From assembly GCA_006226305.1 (NCBI GenBank), contig SBHG01000044.1, forward strand, positions 1 to 41,603: DNA of 41,603 nucleotides, written 5' to 3'. The stretch comes from Alphaproteobacteria bacterium. GTDB lineage: Bacteria > Pseudomonadota > Alphaproteobacteria > M2410. A program made the position numbers and the translations under genes. Below the pieces are notes generated by a model. That model ran no database searches. It was not told the origin of the DNA and saw only the letters and a list, made by a program, of their open reading frames with translations. Below, one piece after another: positions 7,617 to 16,379 of the stretch. Position 1 is the stretch's first letter, and each line of letters begins with the position of its first letter.

Positions 7617-8450
7617 CTATCGCCCATAGGGAAGCCGCAGATGATGAGTGCGGTCCAGGAGAGCTTTGTGCAGAGCAGGGCCAGCGCAAAGCACGCTCAG
7701 GTGATGGGGGTCCTGTTGATTAAAAATGATTGGGTCGCCCTGATGCGTCGTCACCAAGGCGCCGGCTTCTTCTGCAATCAAACTGGCGGCGGCCAGATCC
7801 CATTCGTTCTTGGACGAAAGGGCAACCGTGGCGTCGAATTCCCCATTTGCCACAAGCGCGATCCGGTAGGCCATGGAGTTGCGGGCCTCCACGTGCATAT
7901 TCGGCCAGGGGCGATCCCAGGCCGGGTGCCGAAACAGTCCCGGATCGCCCACCATCCGGCAACCTGCCAGCTCGTCCCTGTTGCTAACGCTGATTTTGAT
8001 GCCGTTCAAGGTCGCGCCCCGCCCGGCTTCCGCAAAGAAATGCTCCTGTGAGGCAGGATTGAAGACACTTCCGAGAAGCGGGCGACCGTCCTCCATGAGC
8101 GCGATGCAGATCGTAAAATGGGGGCGGCCTTTCAGGAATGCGCGTGTACCGTCGATTGGGTCAACCACCCACACATGCGGCTTGTCGAAACGGGAGCGAT
8201 CATCTTCAGTCTCTTCAGACAACCAGCCAAAATGCTTTGAAGCGCCGTGCAGCTGTTCTTTCAGGTAGGCATTGACGGCCAGGTCCGCTTCTGAGACCGG
8301 GCTTGTGCGACCTAGCAAACTTGTCTTCTGCCAAATTTCCTGATCGCGGTTGAAAAACTGCAGGGCAATTTCTCCGGCGCCTTTTGCGGCCTGGCGCATG
8401 ACATCCGCGAGATGAACGCGTTCCTCACTCGTCAGTCTAGGAGCCGGCAA
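7617..8450 (-). CDS. Inositol-monophosphatase-family phosphatase (CysQ-like)
   Basis: The product is 277 residues of the Mg2+/Li+-sensitive phosphatase superfamily (IMPase, FBPase, CysQ). Metal-site motifs are present: WLSEETEDD, WVVDPIDGTRAFLKG (DPxDGT) and NEWDLAAASLIAEEAG (WDxAA). CysQ hydrolyses 3'-phosphoadenosine 5'-phosphate, but family members with the same motifs dephosphorylate inositol phosphate or histidinol phosphate. The exact substrate is open, and in this setting a sugar-phosphate or lipid-linked role is conceivable. The start is a TTG at 8450 with GGAAGG about eight bases upstream, and it overlaps the pmbA stop by 14 bases. A later ATG at 8399 would remove residues before the fold. 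Confidence 0.85.
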   Translation of the reverse strand: MPAPRLTSEERVHLADVMRQAAKGAGEIALQFFNRDQEIWQKTSLLGRTSPVSEADLAVNAYLKEQLHGASKHFGWLSEETEDDRSRFDKPHVWVVDPIDGTRAFLKGRPHFTICIALMEDGRPLLGSVFNPASQEHFFAEAGRGATLNGIKISVSNRDELAGCRMVGDPGLFRHPAWDRPWPNMHVEARNSMAYRIALVANGEFDATVALSSKNEWDLAAASLIAEEAGALVTTHQGDPIIFNQQDPHHLSVLCAGPALHKALLDRTHHLRLPYGR

Positions 8451-9801
8451 TGGTCATGCCTTCCACCCGCAGGGTTGGGGCGTTGGTGCCATACCGAAAC
8501 GTCAGGTCATCAGCGACACTCATGGTGGTGAACATATCCTTTAAGTTCCCGGCAATGGTAATTTCGCTCACGGGGTAGGTGATCTGGCCCTTTTCAATCC
8601 AAAAGCCATTGGCCCCGCGGCTGTAGTCACCGGTAATAAGGTTCGTGCCCTGACCAATAAGGCCGGTGACATAAAACCCGTCCGCTATGTCGCCGATAAG
8701 ATCCTCGGGCGAAACCTTGCCGGGCGCCATATAGAGATTGGTAGAAGAGATGCCGGGTGGTCCGCCGGTGCCGTGCGACCCATGCCCGGTGGTGACTAAT
8801 CCAAGTTGCCGCGCGGTAGGGGTGTTGAGAAGCCAGGTGGTCAATCGACCCTCTTCGACAATCTGCCACTTTCGTGTGGCGACCCCTTCGCCGTCAAAAT
8901 AGCGCGAGCCCCGCCCGCGCTTGATATGCGGGTCGTCGATCACGCAAATGCCCGAGGAAAAAATCTCGTTACCCAATTCATGGCGCAAAAACGATGTGCC
9001 CCGGGCGATGGCGCTGCCGTGAATGGCCCCGGCAAGGGCGCCGAGCAATGTCATCGAGACACGGGGGGAGAAGATAACCGGCACCGACTGGCTGGCGACC
9101 TTGCGCGGACCCAGTTTGGCGACTGCGCGTTCGCCCGCCGATCGGCCGATTATTTCCGCGGCATCCCTGTCCTCAAGATGGCGCACTGAGTGGCTGTCAC
9201 TGTCGCGTTCCATGGCAGTACCTTCCCCGGCGAGAACGGCGCAGGAGATCCCGTGCGAGGTTGACGCCGAGCAGCCCGAAAATCCATTACTCGCCACATA
9301 GGCCACTTCGGCGCGTCCCCAGCCCGCCCCGGCCCCCAGACTGTTGGCAACACCCTTAACATCTAGCGCGGCTTGTTCCGCCTTTAGGGCCTCTTCCACC
9401 AAGGTTTCTGCATCTGGTTCCGACCCGTCAGCTAGGTCCAGGTCCAGGATATTTGTCGCCAAAAGCGCTGGATCGGCGAGCCCACAATAGGGATCTTCCG
9501 GCGCCAGCCGAGCCATGGCGACAGCGCGCTCAACCAGTGTGTCCAGAGCCTGTGCGCTGAAATCGGTCGAGGAAACCGAGGCTTGCCGGGGACCGACAAG
9601 CACACGCAGCCCCAGATCCCGGGATTCAGAACGGTCAGAACTCTCCAGTTTGCCAAGTCGCACGGAGCTCGACAGAGACTGACTGTCGTAGATCAAAACG
9701 TCCGCAGCCTCTGCTCCTTGGGACAACGCATCTTTGATAAGCTTCTCGGCCAGTGAGATTTTTTCAGATTGTAAAAGGGCGCCCGGCGCAGCGTTTGCCA
9801 T
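8437..9801 (-). CDS. pmbA: TldE/PmbA family protein (partner of TldD)
   Basis: PmbA (TldE) forms a heterodimeric metalloprotease with TldD, which in E. coli matures microcin B17 and degrades unfolded peptides and the CcdA antitoxin. The 454-residue protein spans the whole family, from the N-terminal ADVLIYDSQSLSSSVRLGKLE domain to the C-terminal glycine-rich FDGEGVATR...LTTWLLNTPTARQLGL barrel and the MTIAGS end. As expected for TldE it lacks the HExxxH zinc motif that its partner carries. It heads the - strand envelope operon. The matching tldD gene is in this window at 11956-13389 on the same strand, with three small genes between. Confidence 0.93.
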   Translation of the reverse strand: MANAAPGALLQSEKISLAEKLIKDALSQGAEAADVLIYDSQSLSSSVRLGKLESSDRSESRDLGLRVLVGPRQASVSSTDFSAQALDTLVERAVAMARLAPEDPYCGLADPALLATNILDLDLADGSEPDAETLVEEALKAEQAALDVKGVANSLGAGAGWGRAEVAYVASNGFSGCSASTSHGISCAVLAGEGTAMERDSDSHSVRHLEDRDAAEIIGRSAGERAVAKLGPRKVASQSVPVIFSPRVSMTLLGALAGAIHGSAIARGTSFLRHELGNEIFSSGICVIDDPHIKRGRGSRYFDGEGVATRKWQIVEEGRLTTWLLNTPTARQLGLVTTGHGSHGTGGPPGISSTNLYMAPGKVSPEDLIGDIADGFYVTGLIGQGTNLITGDYSRGANGFWIEKGQITYPVSEITIAGNLKDMFTTMSVADDLTFRYGTNAPTLRVEGMTIAGS

Positions 9802-9847
9802 TAGGGGGATGATCCTTGGGGTTTATGAGTTAAGATGAAAGCGAGGG

Positions 9848-10549
9848 GTGAATAGTGAATATAGGAAGGTTTGCGGCTTGGGAAACACCTATTGCGTAAA
9901 AAGGAGGTTCTGCCGCGCGGCCTTTTGGGCTGCCCTCTTGGGGCTCCCCGCCTGCGCAGGCGGCGAAATGCCGCTCGACGTTCAGATCAGCAAATATGGC
10001 CTGCCGCATCCGACGCCGGACCATTACGTCAATTGCTGGGGCAATGGCTGTATCCGTTCCGTGGCCTTAAGCCTAAACACCGAAGAATGGCAAGAAATCC
10101 GCGACATTTTCACACCCCCATCGCAAAATCCGGGAGAAGAGCGCGACCGCATGGGCCGCGCCATCGCCCGTCTTGAGCAGCTCACCGGCGCGCGCTCCGC
10201 CAGCGGCCAGGATGTCGGGGGGTCCTTTCGCGGTTATGGTCTGATGGGTCAGCAGGATTGTGTGGACGAGATGATCAACACCACCACCTATCTCACAATG
10301 ATGCGCGATGATGGGCTTATTCGCTTTCACAATCTGGACAAGCGCCTCACCAATGGATGGTTTGAGGTCTCCGGCTGGCCTCACACCGCCGGGTCCATCA
10401 AGGATGTTGAGACCGGTGAGATCTATGTGGTGGATTCCTGGTGGCTCGATAATGGTAACAAGCCCTATATTTTGACCAAGGCGCAGTGGAAGACCGGAAA
10501 CTGGGAGAAAACCCACAAATCTGAGGAAGAAGAGGTGCCAGAGCCGTAG
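9848..10549 (+). CDS. Exported lipoprotein-like protein with candidate Cys-His-Asp site; family not recognised
   Basis: The reading frame can start at GTG 9848 (233 residues) or, more plausibly, at TTG 9878, which has AGGAAGG at 9863-9869 eight bases upstream. Both give a basic n-region (VKRRFCR), a hydrophobic segment and an LPAC-type lipobox at Cys36 (numbering from 9848), so a membrane-anchored periplasmic lipoprotein is likely. Proline at -2 makes the lipobox imperfect. The domain that follows has C138 in QQDCVDEMINTTTYL, H179 in WPHTAG and D196 in VVDSWW, in the order seen in papain/transglutaminase-fold cysteine hydrolases. A second Cys pair (CWGNGC) lies near residues 63-68. I cannot name the family; the triad is my inference. 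It is divergent from pmbA and precedes the PEP-CTERM gene. Confidence 0.7.
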   Translation: MNSEYRKVCGLGNTYCVKRRFCRAAFWAALLGLPACAGGEMPLDVQISKYGLPHPTPDHYVNCWGNGCIRSVALSLNTEEWQEIRDIFTPPSQNPGEERDRMGRAIARLEQLTGARSASGQDVGGSFRGYGLMGQQDCVDEMINTTTYLTMMRDDGLIRFHNLDKRLTNGWFEVSGWPHTAGSIKDVETGEIYVVDSWWLDNGNKPYILTKAQWKTGNWEKTHKSEEEEVPEP

Positions 10550-10630
10550 CTGTCAGGAAATTTTACAAAAGAGGCAATCGGTTAACGTGTGTTGGTATTA
10601 AACTATTGAAAATACACAATAAAAATTATT

Positions 10631-10646
10631 GGCATGGGATGTGCTT
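10631..10646 (+). promoter_or_regulatory. Candidate sigma-54 (RpoN) promoter
   Basis: The bases TGGCATGGGATGTGCTT (10630-10646) place GG at 10631-10632 and GC at 10643-10644 with exactly ten bases between, matching the -24/-12 consensus TGGCAC-N5-TTGC except for two positions. A start site about twelve bases after the GC would give a leader of roughly 45 bases before the ATG at 10703. The surrounding 100 bases are A+T-rich. Genes for PEP-CTERM proteins are known in other bacteria to be driven by RpoN with the PrsK/PrsR regulators, which raises the plausibility. Confidence 0.6.
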
Positions 10647-10702
10647 ATAAGTTGGCCGTAAGTGAATTAAACTGCACTCAGGAAAATCTGGAGAAACCTG
10701 TA

Positions 10703-11383
10703 ATGAGTAAGTTTTTGAAAATTTTCGCAGTATTCGGCCTGATCATGGGCCTGGCTGCTCCGGCACATGCCGGTCTTGTTCTTGTCATTGACGAGGGCAA
10801 TGACGGCATTAACGGTGACGATGTTATATGCAACGATTATGTAGGTGATGGGGTTGATCCCGCCGGTTGTGATTACAATGGGGCAGAGGGAGCAATTACT
10901 TACTTTGATACAGTGGGTGATTGGTCCATTGATTTAGCTTTTGTGGAGAGCGAAACCGACGGTTACACAGCAGAACTGCAAAGTGAGTTAAATATTGATT
11001 ACGATGGCAGCGGTACTGGAACCTTGCTGGTTACGGTTTATGACAACAGTTTTTCTGCGCCAACGGATGAAGGCACTGCTTATACCCAGATTGATGGCTC
11101 GGAGATTGATGGCACGCTGAGTGCGTGCTCGTATATTGATGACGAAGAAATTGCATGCGATTCAGATCTCACGGACGCGGAGGAACTGACTGGCAGCATT
11201 AGCTATGACCCTGGCGATACATTTGAGCTTTCGCAAGAATTTTTGATCACGGCGAATGGCGGACAAGAATTGCAGATCGACGCGACAACAACCTTCTCCG
11301 TACCGGAGCCGGCAGTGCTTGGTCTCCTCGGTCTTGGTCTTGTAGGCGTGGGCGCTGCGCGCCGCCGCAAGAAGGTTGCCTAA
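10703..11383 (+). CDS. PEP-CTERM sorting-domain protein
   Basis: The protein is 226 residues, starting at ATG 10703 with GGAGA nine bases upstream. It has a classic signal peptide (MSKFLKIFAVFGLIMGLAAPAHA), an acidic, Asp- and Gly-rich central domain with four cysteines (two in the ICNDYVGDGVDPAGCDYNG stretch, two in SACSYIDDEEIAC), and a C-terminal VPEPAVLGLLGLGLVGVGAA helix ending in RRRKK. That tail is the PEP-CTERM signal recognised by an exosortase, which cleaves the protein and delivers it to the envelope or exopolysaccharide matrix. No exosortase gene is in this window. The coding sequence is clearly more A+T-rich than its neighbours, hinting at later acquisition. A strong terminator follows. 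The function of the acidic domain is unknown. Confidence 0.85.
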   Translation: MSKFLKIFAVFGLIMGLAAPAHAGLVLVIDEGNDGINGDDVICNDYVGDGVDPAGCDYNGAEGAITYFDTVGDWSIDLAFVESETDGYTAELQSELNIDYDGSGTGTLLVTVYDNSFSAPTDEGTAYTQIDGSEIDGTLSACSYIDDEEIACDSDLTDAEELTGSISYDPGDTFELSQEFLITANGGQELQIDATTTFSVPEPAVLGLLGLGLVGVGAARRRKKVA

Positions 11384-11415
11384 CGGCAATTCGACCAACA
11401 GATTTTCCTGAAAAA

Positions 11416-11448
11416 GGAAAGGGCGGCTCAATCGAGCCGCCCTTTTTG
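11416..11448. terminator. Rho-independent terminator (bidirectional)
   Basis: GGGCGGCTC (11421-11429) pairs perfectly with GAGCCGCCC (11434-11442) around an AATC loop. The stem is followed by TTTTTGTT, and A-rich bases precede it. It lies between the converging PEP-CTERM (+) and MAPEG (-) genes and can serve both, best for the + strand. Confidence 0.92.
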
Positions 11449-11470
11449 TTCTTGTCAGGCTTTCAGCTTG

Positions 11471-11872
11471 TCAACCGAGCCCCAATACAAGGCAATAAAT
11501 GGCGGCCGCCACAATCATCAGCATCGTCAGCATAATGCCGCTAGTGCGGCCAAAGCCTGAACCGCCGCCAGCGGTCATGCCGTAACCATGCAAAGCCCGA
11601 CCGGCTGTCAGCATGATCCCGAGCACATGCACCGCCATACCGGCCGCACCCATAAGCTCCAGGCAAAGCAGGAGAATGAGCGCCAGCGGCGTATATTCCA
11701 CATTATTGGCATGAGCGCGGGTGGCGCGAAACAATCCCTCGTCATCCCCTGTGCCAAGGCTGACTTTCGCCCGCATACGGTTTCGCCCGACATTAAATGC
11801 AAGCGAAATGCTGACGAGAGCGTTCAGCCCGGCATAAATCGCGGTTGCTGGGACCAAGCCTAAAGTTTCCAT
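11471..11872 (-). CDS. MAPEG family membrane protein
   Basis: The product is 133 residues with about four membrane helices. The pattern VGRNRMRAKVSLGTGDDEGLFRATRAHANNVEYTPLALILL matches the MAPEG family (microsomal glutathione S-transferase/leukotriene C4 synthase-like), including R-x-x-x-N and the E-x-x-P residues of the glutathione site. In bacteria the role is poorly known; glutathione-dependent detoxification of lipid peroxides is likely. I chose ATG 11872 because AGGAGGAGGA lies eight bases upstream; an earlier in-frame ATG at 11935 would add 21 residues unlike the family. It lies 83 bases behind tldD on the same strand and may be cotranscribed. Confidence 0.88.
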   Translation of the reverse strand: METLGLVPATAIYAGLNALVSISLAFNVGRNRMRAKVSLGTGDDEGLFRATRAHANNVEYTPLALILLLCLELMGAAGMAVHVLGIMLTAGRALHGYGMTAGGGSGFGRTSGIMLTMLMIVAAAIYCLVLGLG

Positions 11873-11955
11873 GAAAATCTCCTCCTCCTTTGATTCGAGT
11901 GTCAAAAGAGTGGGGGCAAGGGACGGCATAGGCAAGTGCGCGCGCTCACAAAACC

Positions 11956-13389
11956 TTAGCGTGCGGTGCCTCCCACGGTGATCCCATCAAGCCTCAGGGT
12001 CGGCTGCCCGATGCCCACCGGCACACTCTGGCCAGCTTTACCGCAAACACCGATCCCCCGGTCCAGCTTCAAGTCATTGCCAATCATCGACACGCGAGTG
12101 AGACAATCCGGGCCATTGCCGATCAGGGTTGCGCCCTTGATCGGCGCGCCGATCTTGCCGTTTTCAATGAGGTAAGCCTCTGTACAACTGAACGTGAACT
12201 TGCCTGAGGTGATATCTACCTGACCGCCGCCAAAGTCTGGGCAGTAGATGCCGCGCTTGACGCTTTCCAGGATTTCTCGCGGATCCTTGTCGCCCGCGAG
12301 CATATAGGTATTGGTCATGCGGGGCAGGGGGGTGTCTGCGTAGGACTGACGACGCCCGTTACCGGTTGGGGTGGTCCCCATCAGCCGCGCGCTGAGCCGG
12401 TCATGCATGTAGCCCTTCAAGATGCCATCCTCGATCAGCACCGTGTGCTGGGTCGGTGTGCCCTCGTCATCGATTGAGAGCGACCCGCGCCGCTCGTCAA
12501 GGGTGCCGTCGTCTATCACGGTAACCCCCGGCGCCGCCACACGCTCACCGATGAGCCCGGAGAAGGCGGAGGATTTCTTGCGGTTAAAATCCCCCTCAAG
12601 CCCGTGGCCCACGGCCTCGTGCAACAAGACACCCGGCCAGCCCGGCCCCAGCACCACCGTCATTTCGCCAACCGGAGCGGGCACACTGTCCAGATTGGTA
12701 AGTGCCTGGCGCAGCGCTTCTTGAACCTCGCCCTGCCAATGAGCCGGATCAATGAGCCGCTCATAGCCAAAGCGCCCGCCGCTACCTGAGCGTCCGGTTT
12801 CCTGCCGACCGTCTTTTTCCGCGACGATGGAAACGCCGAGCCGGACCAGGGGTCGGATATCCCGGATCACCTGACCGCCGGCGCGCCGGATTTCAATCGC
12901 CTGCCATTCGCCGCTGAGATTGCAGGAAACCTGAGCAATATGCGGGTCAAGGCCGCGGGCATAGGCGTCAATTTCCTGCATCAACCGGACTTTGGTTTCA
13001 AAATCCACCTGATCCAAAGGATTGTCCGGTCCATAGAGTGCCTGATTGGTGCCTTGCGGCCCCTCCGGCAGCTCTTGAATGCCGGACTGCCCGGACTTGA
13101 CCGCCGCGACCGATTGCGAGGCGCGCTTCAGGGCTGCCTTGGAAAATTCAGAAGAGTGGGCGTAGCCGGTGGCTTCGTCTTTAACGACCCTGAGGCCAAA
13201 GCCGTTCATCGTGTCAAAGGCGGCATTTTTCAGCCGTCCATCGTCAAAGCTGAAGCTCTCAGATTGGCAATATTCGAGATAAAGCTCCCCATCGTCGGCG
13301 CCGTGGAGCGCTTCGTCGACCTCAGATTGGGTCTCTGTGGCGTCAAGCTCGGAGCGATCATAGAAGAAATCATCTGGGGAATGGGTCAC
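11956..13389 (-). CDS. tldD: Metalloprotease TldD
   Basis: TldD is the zinc-bearing half of the TldD/TldE protease. From GTG 13389 the protein is 477 residues, the usual length. The zinc motif HEAVGH is at residues 257-262 (LLHEAVGHGLEGDFNRK), and the C-terminal MTNTYMLAGDKDPREIL, GGGQVDITSGKFTFSCTEAYLI and GNDLKLDRGIGVCGKAGQSV blocks are typical. The frame stays open upstream to an ATG at 13512, but the added 41 residues resemble no TldD N-terminus. Divergent from coxB, an arrangement I recall from many alphaproteobacteria. Its partner pmbA is in this window. Confidence 0.93.
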   Translation of the reverse strand: MTHSPDDFFYDRSELDATETQSEVDEALHGADDGELYLEYCQSESFSFDDGRLKNAAFDTMNGFGLRVVKDEATGYAHSSEFSKAALKRASQSVAAVKSGQSGIQELPEGPQGTNQALYGPDNPLDQVDFETKVRLMQEIDAYARGLDPHIAQVSCNLSGEWQAIEIRRAGGQVIRDIRPLVRLGVSIVAEKDGRQETGRSGSGGRFGYERLIDPAHWQGEVQEALRQALTNLDSVPAPVGEMTVVLGPGWPGVLLHEAVGHGLEGDFNRKKSSAFSGLIGERVAAPGVTVIDDGTLDERRGSLSIDDEGTPTQHTVLIEDGILKGYMHDRLSARLMGTTPTGNGRRQSYADTPLPRMTNTYMLAGDKDPREILESVKRGIYCPDFGGGQVDITSGKFTFSCTEAYLIENGKIGAPIKGATLIGNGPDCLTRVSMIGNDLKLDRGIGVCGKAGQSVPVGIGQPTLRLDGITVGGTAR

Positions 13390-13818
13390 GGGGGGGCTCG
13401 CAAAGTCGCTGGAACAAAGGTGGATTTGATTCGATTCTGGGCAAATTTTGCCAGGAAATATTAGAAGCAGCTGCGATCCCCGGTGTAAAGGCTTGCCCGG
13501 GCTTGAGCGCATATTTGGCCGTGTGGGATCCGGCTGTGCGCCATTTCGTCGCAGCTGGAAAGGCAGATTTCAAATATACCCCGCCTTACCTGGCTCTAAG
13601 CCACCGAAAAGTAGGGGGAATTCGCCGCAGGAAGCTTGCACGCCAGCCGATTTTGTGGTTTTTCAGGCCGGAATTTGGACGTTTTGTCGCAGGCGTGCGA
13701 CATGTCACAGTACTCGAGTCATAGGTGCAGGACGGGTGACGGTCCCTCGGGGCCTCCCAGTATGATTGTGATCCACCTGATCCCGTGCCCCCAATAAAGA
13801 CAAGAAAAGGGATTTATT
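13390..13818. other. Divergent tldD/coxB intergenic region
   Basis: About 430 bases without a convincing gene. Short open frames on the + strand here have no family resemblance, no ribosome binding site and biased composition, so I do not call them. The region must hold the promoters for tldD and the cytochrome oxidase operon. The only strong structure is the inverted repeat at 13685-13702. AAAAGGG at 13805-13811 is the ribosome binding site of coxB. Confidence 0.6.
13685..13708. promoter_or_regulatory. Inverted repeat, candidate operator for the oxidase operon
   Basis: TGTCGCA (13685-13691) and TGCGACA (13696-13702) form a perfect 7-bp inverted repeat around GGCG. The second arm overlaps a further half-site, GCGAC-AT-GTCAC (13697-13708). 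The GCGAC/GTCGC half-sites resemble those bound by RegA/PrrA/ActR redox regulators, but the spacing and order do not match the published consensus well. It lies about 115 bases before coxB. Confidence 0.4.
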
Positions 13819-14676
13819 ATGCGCGTGATGAACTGGGTTGGCCTGTGCGTTCTGGGGATCGCACTGACTGCCGCTTTCGGCGTGGACATGGCATTTGCCT
13901 CTGAGCCGACTTACGGACAACCGGTCGACAACCAGCTGTCGCTACAGCTCGCGGCGTCGCCGGTAATGAAGCAGACAAGCGACCTTTACCATGGCCTGCT
14001 TATAGCGATGACCGCTGTTTGTATCTTTGTCGGCGCCTTGATGGTTTACGTGATCGTCAAATTCAACGCCAAGGCAAACCCCACGCCGTCCAAGACATCG
14101 CACAATACCGCGATCGAAGTTGTATGGACGATCATTCCGATCATTATTTTGATTGTCATCTTCGTGCCATCCTACCGGCTTCTTGCCAAGCAGGAGACAA
14201 TCCCGGAAGCGGACCTCACCATTAAGATCATTGGTCAACAATGGTACTGGGATTATGAATACCCGGATCACGGCGATTTTGCCTTCTCCTCTACAATGGT
14301 TGAAGAGGAAGATCTGGTTGAAGGTCAACCACGTCTTTTGGCGACCGATGAGCCCATATATGTACCGGTAAACGCCAATGTGCGCATTCTGGTTACCGCC
14401 GGCGACGTCATCCATGCATGGACCATCCCGTCCTTTGGCGTGAAGATGGATGCTGTGCCGGGTCGGGTTAACGAGGCCTGGTTCCGGGCAGAGCGCGAAG
14501 GCATCTTTTATGGTCAGTGCTCCGAGCTTTGTGGCGCTCGCCACGCTTTCATGCCGATCGAGGTACATGTGGTCAGCCAGGAAGAATTCGACACCTGGGT
14601 GGCATACATGCAGGACGAGTACGGCGCACTTGAAACAGACACCAACATTCGCCTGGCTTCGGCCGTAGCGCAGTAA
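13819..14676 (+). CDS. coxB: Cytochrome c oxidase subunit II
   Basis: The product is 285 residues: signal peptide, two membrane helices (about residues 60-85 and 100-125) and a periplasmic cupredoxin domain. CuA ligands are present: the His in VIHAWTIPSFGVKMD and the CSELCGARHAFM block (C-x3-C-x3-H-x2-M), with QQWYWDYEYP as the conserved aromatic electron-entry region. It accepts electrons from cytochrome c and passes them to subunit I. It is the first gene of the aa3 oxidase operon. No haem c domain is fused at the C-terminus. Confidence 0.97.
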   Translation: MRVMNWVGLCVLGIALTAAFGVDMAFASEPTYGQPVDNQLSLQLAASPVMKQTSDLYHGLLIAMTAVCIFVGALMVYVIVKFNAKANPTPSKTSHNTAIEVVWTIIPIIILIVIFVPSYRLLAKQETIPEADLTIKIIGQQWYWDYEYPDHGDFAFSSTMVEEEDLVEGQPRLLATDEPIYVPVNANVRILVTAGDVIHAWTIPSFGVKMDAVPGRVNEAWFRAEREGIFYGQCSELCGARHAFMPIEVHVVSQEEFDTWVAYMQDEYGALETDTNIRLASAVAQ

Positions 14677-14687
14677 TCGCGCGATAG

Positions 14688-16337
<1,650 letters not shown>

Positions 16338-16379
16338 GCAGGCGTTTTGTTGATCGAAAGGAAGGATGGGCAACCGCAC

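Noticed and set aside
10703..11383. Possible autotransporter or phage tail protein because of the acidic repeat-like sequence
   Set aside because: The PEP motif, helix and Arg/Lys tail at the C-terminus identify it as a PEP-CTERM protein, and no phage genes are nearby.
13448..13765. Open frames on the + strand in the tldD/coxB gap
   Set aside because: No start signal, no similarity, and overlap with the expected promoters; better read as regulatory DNA.
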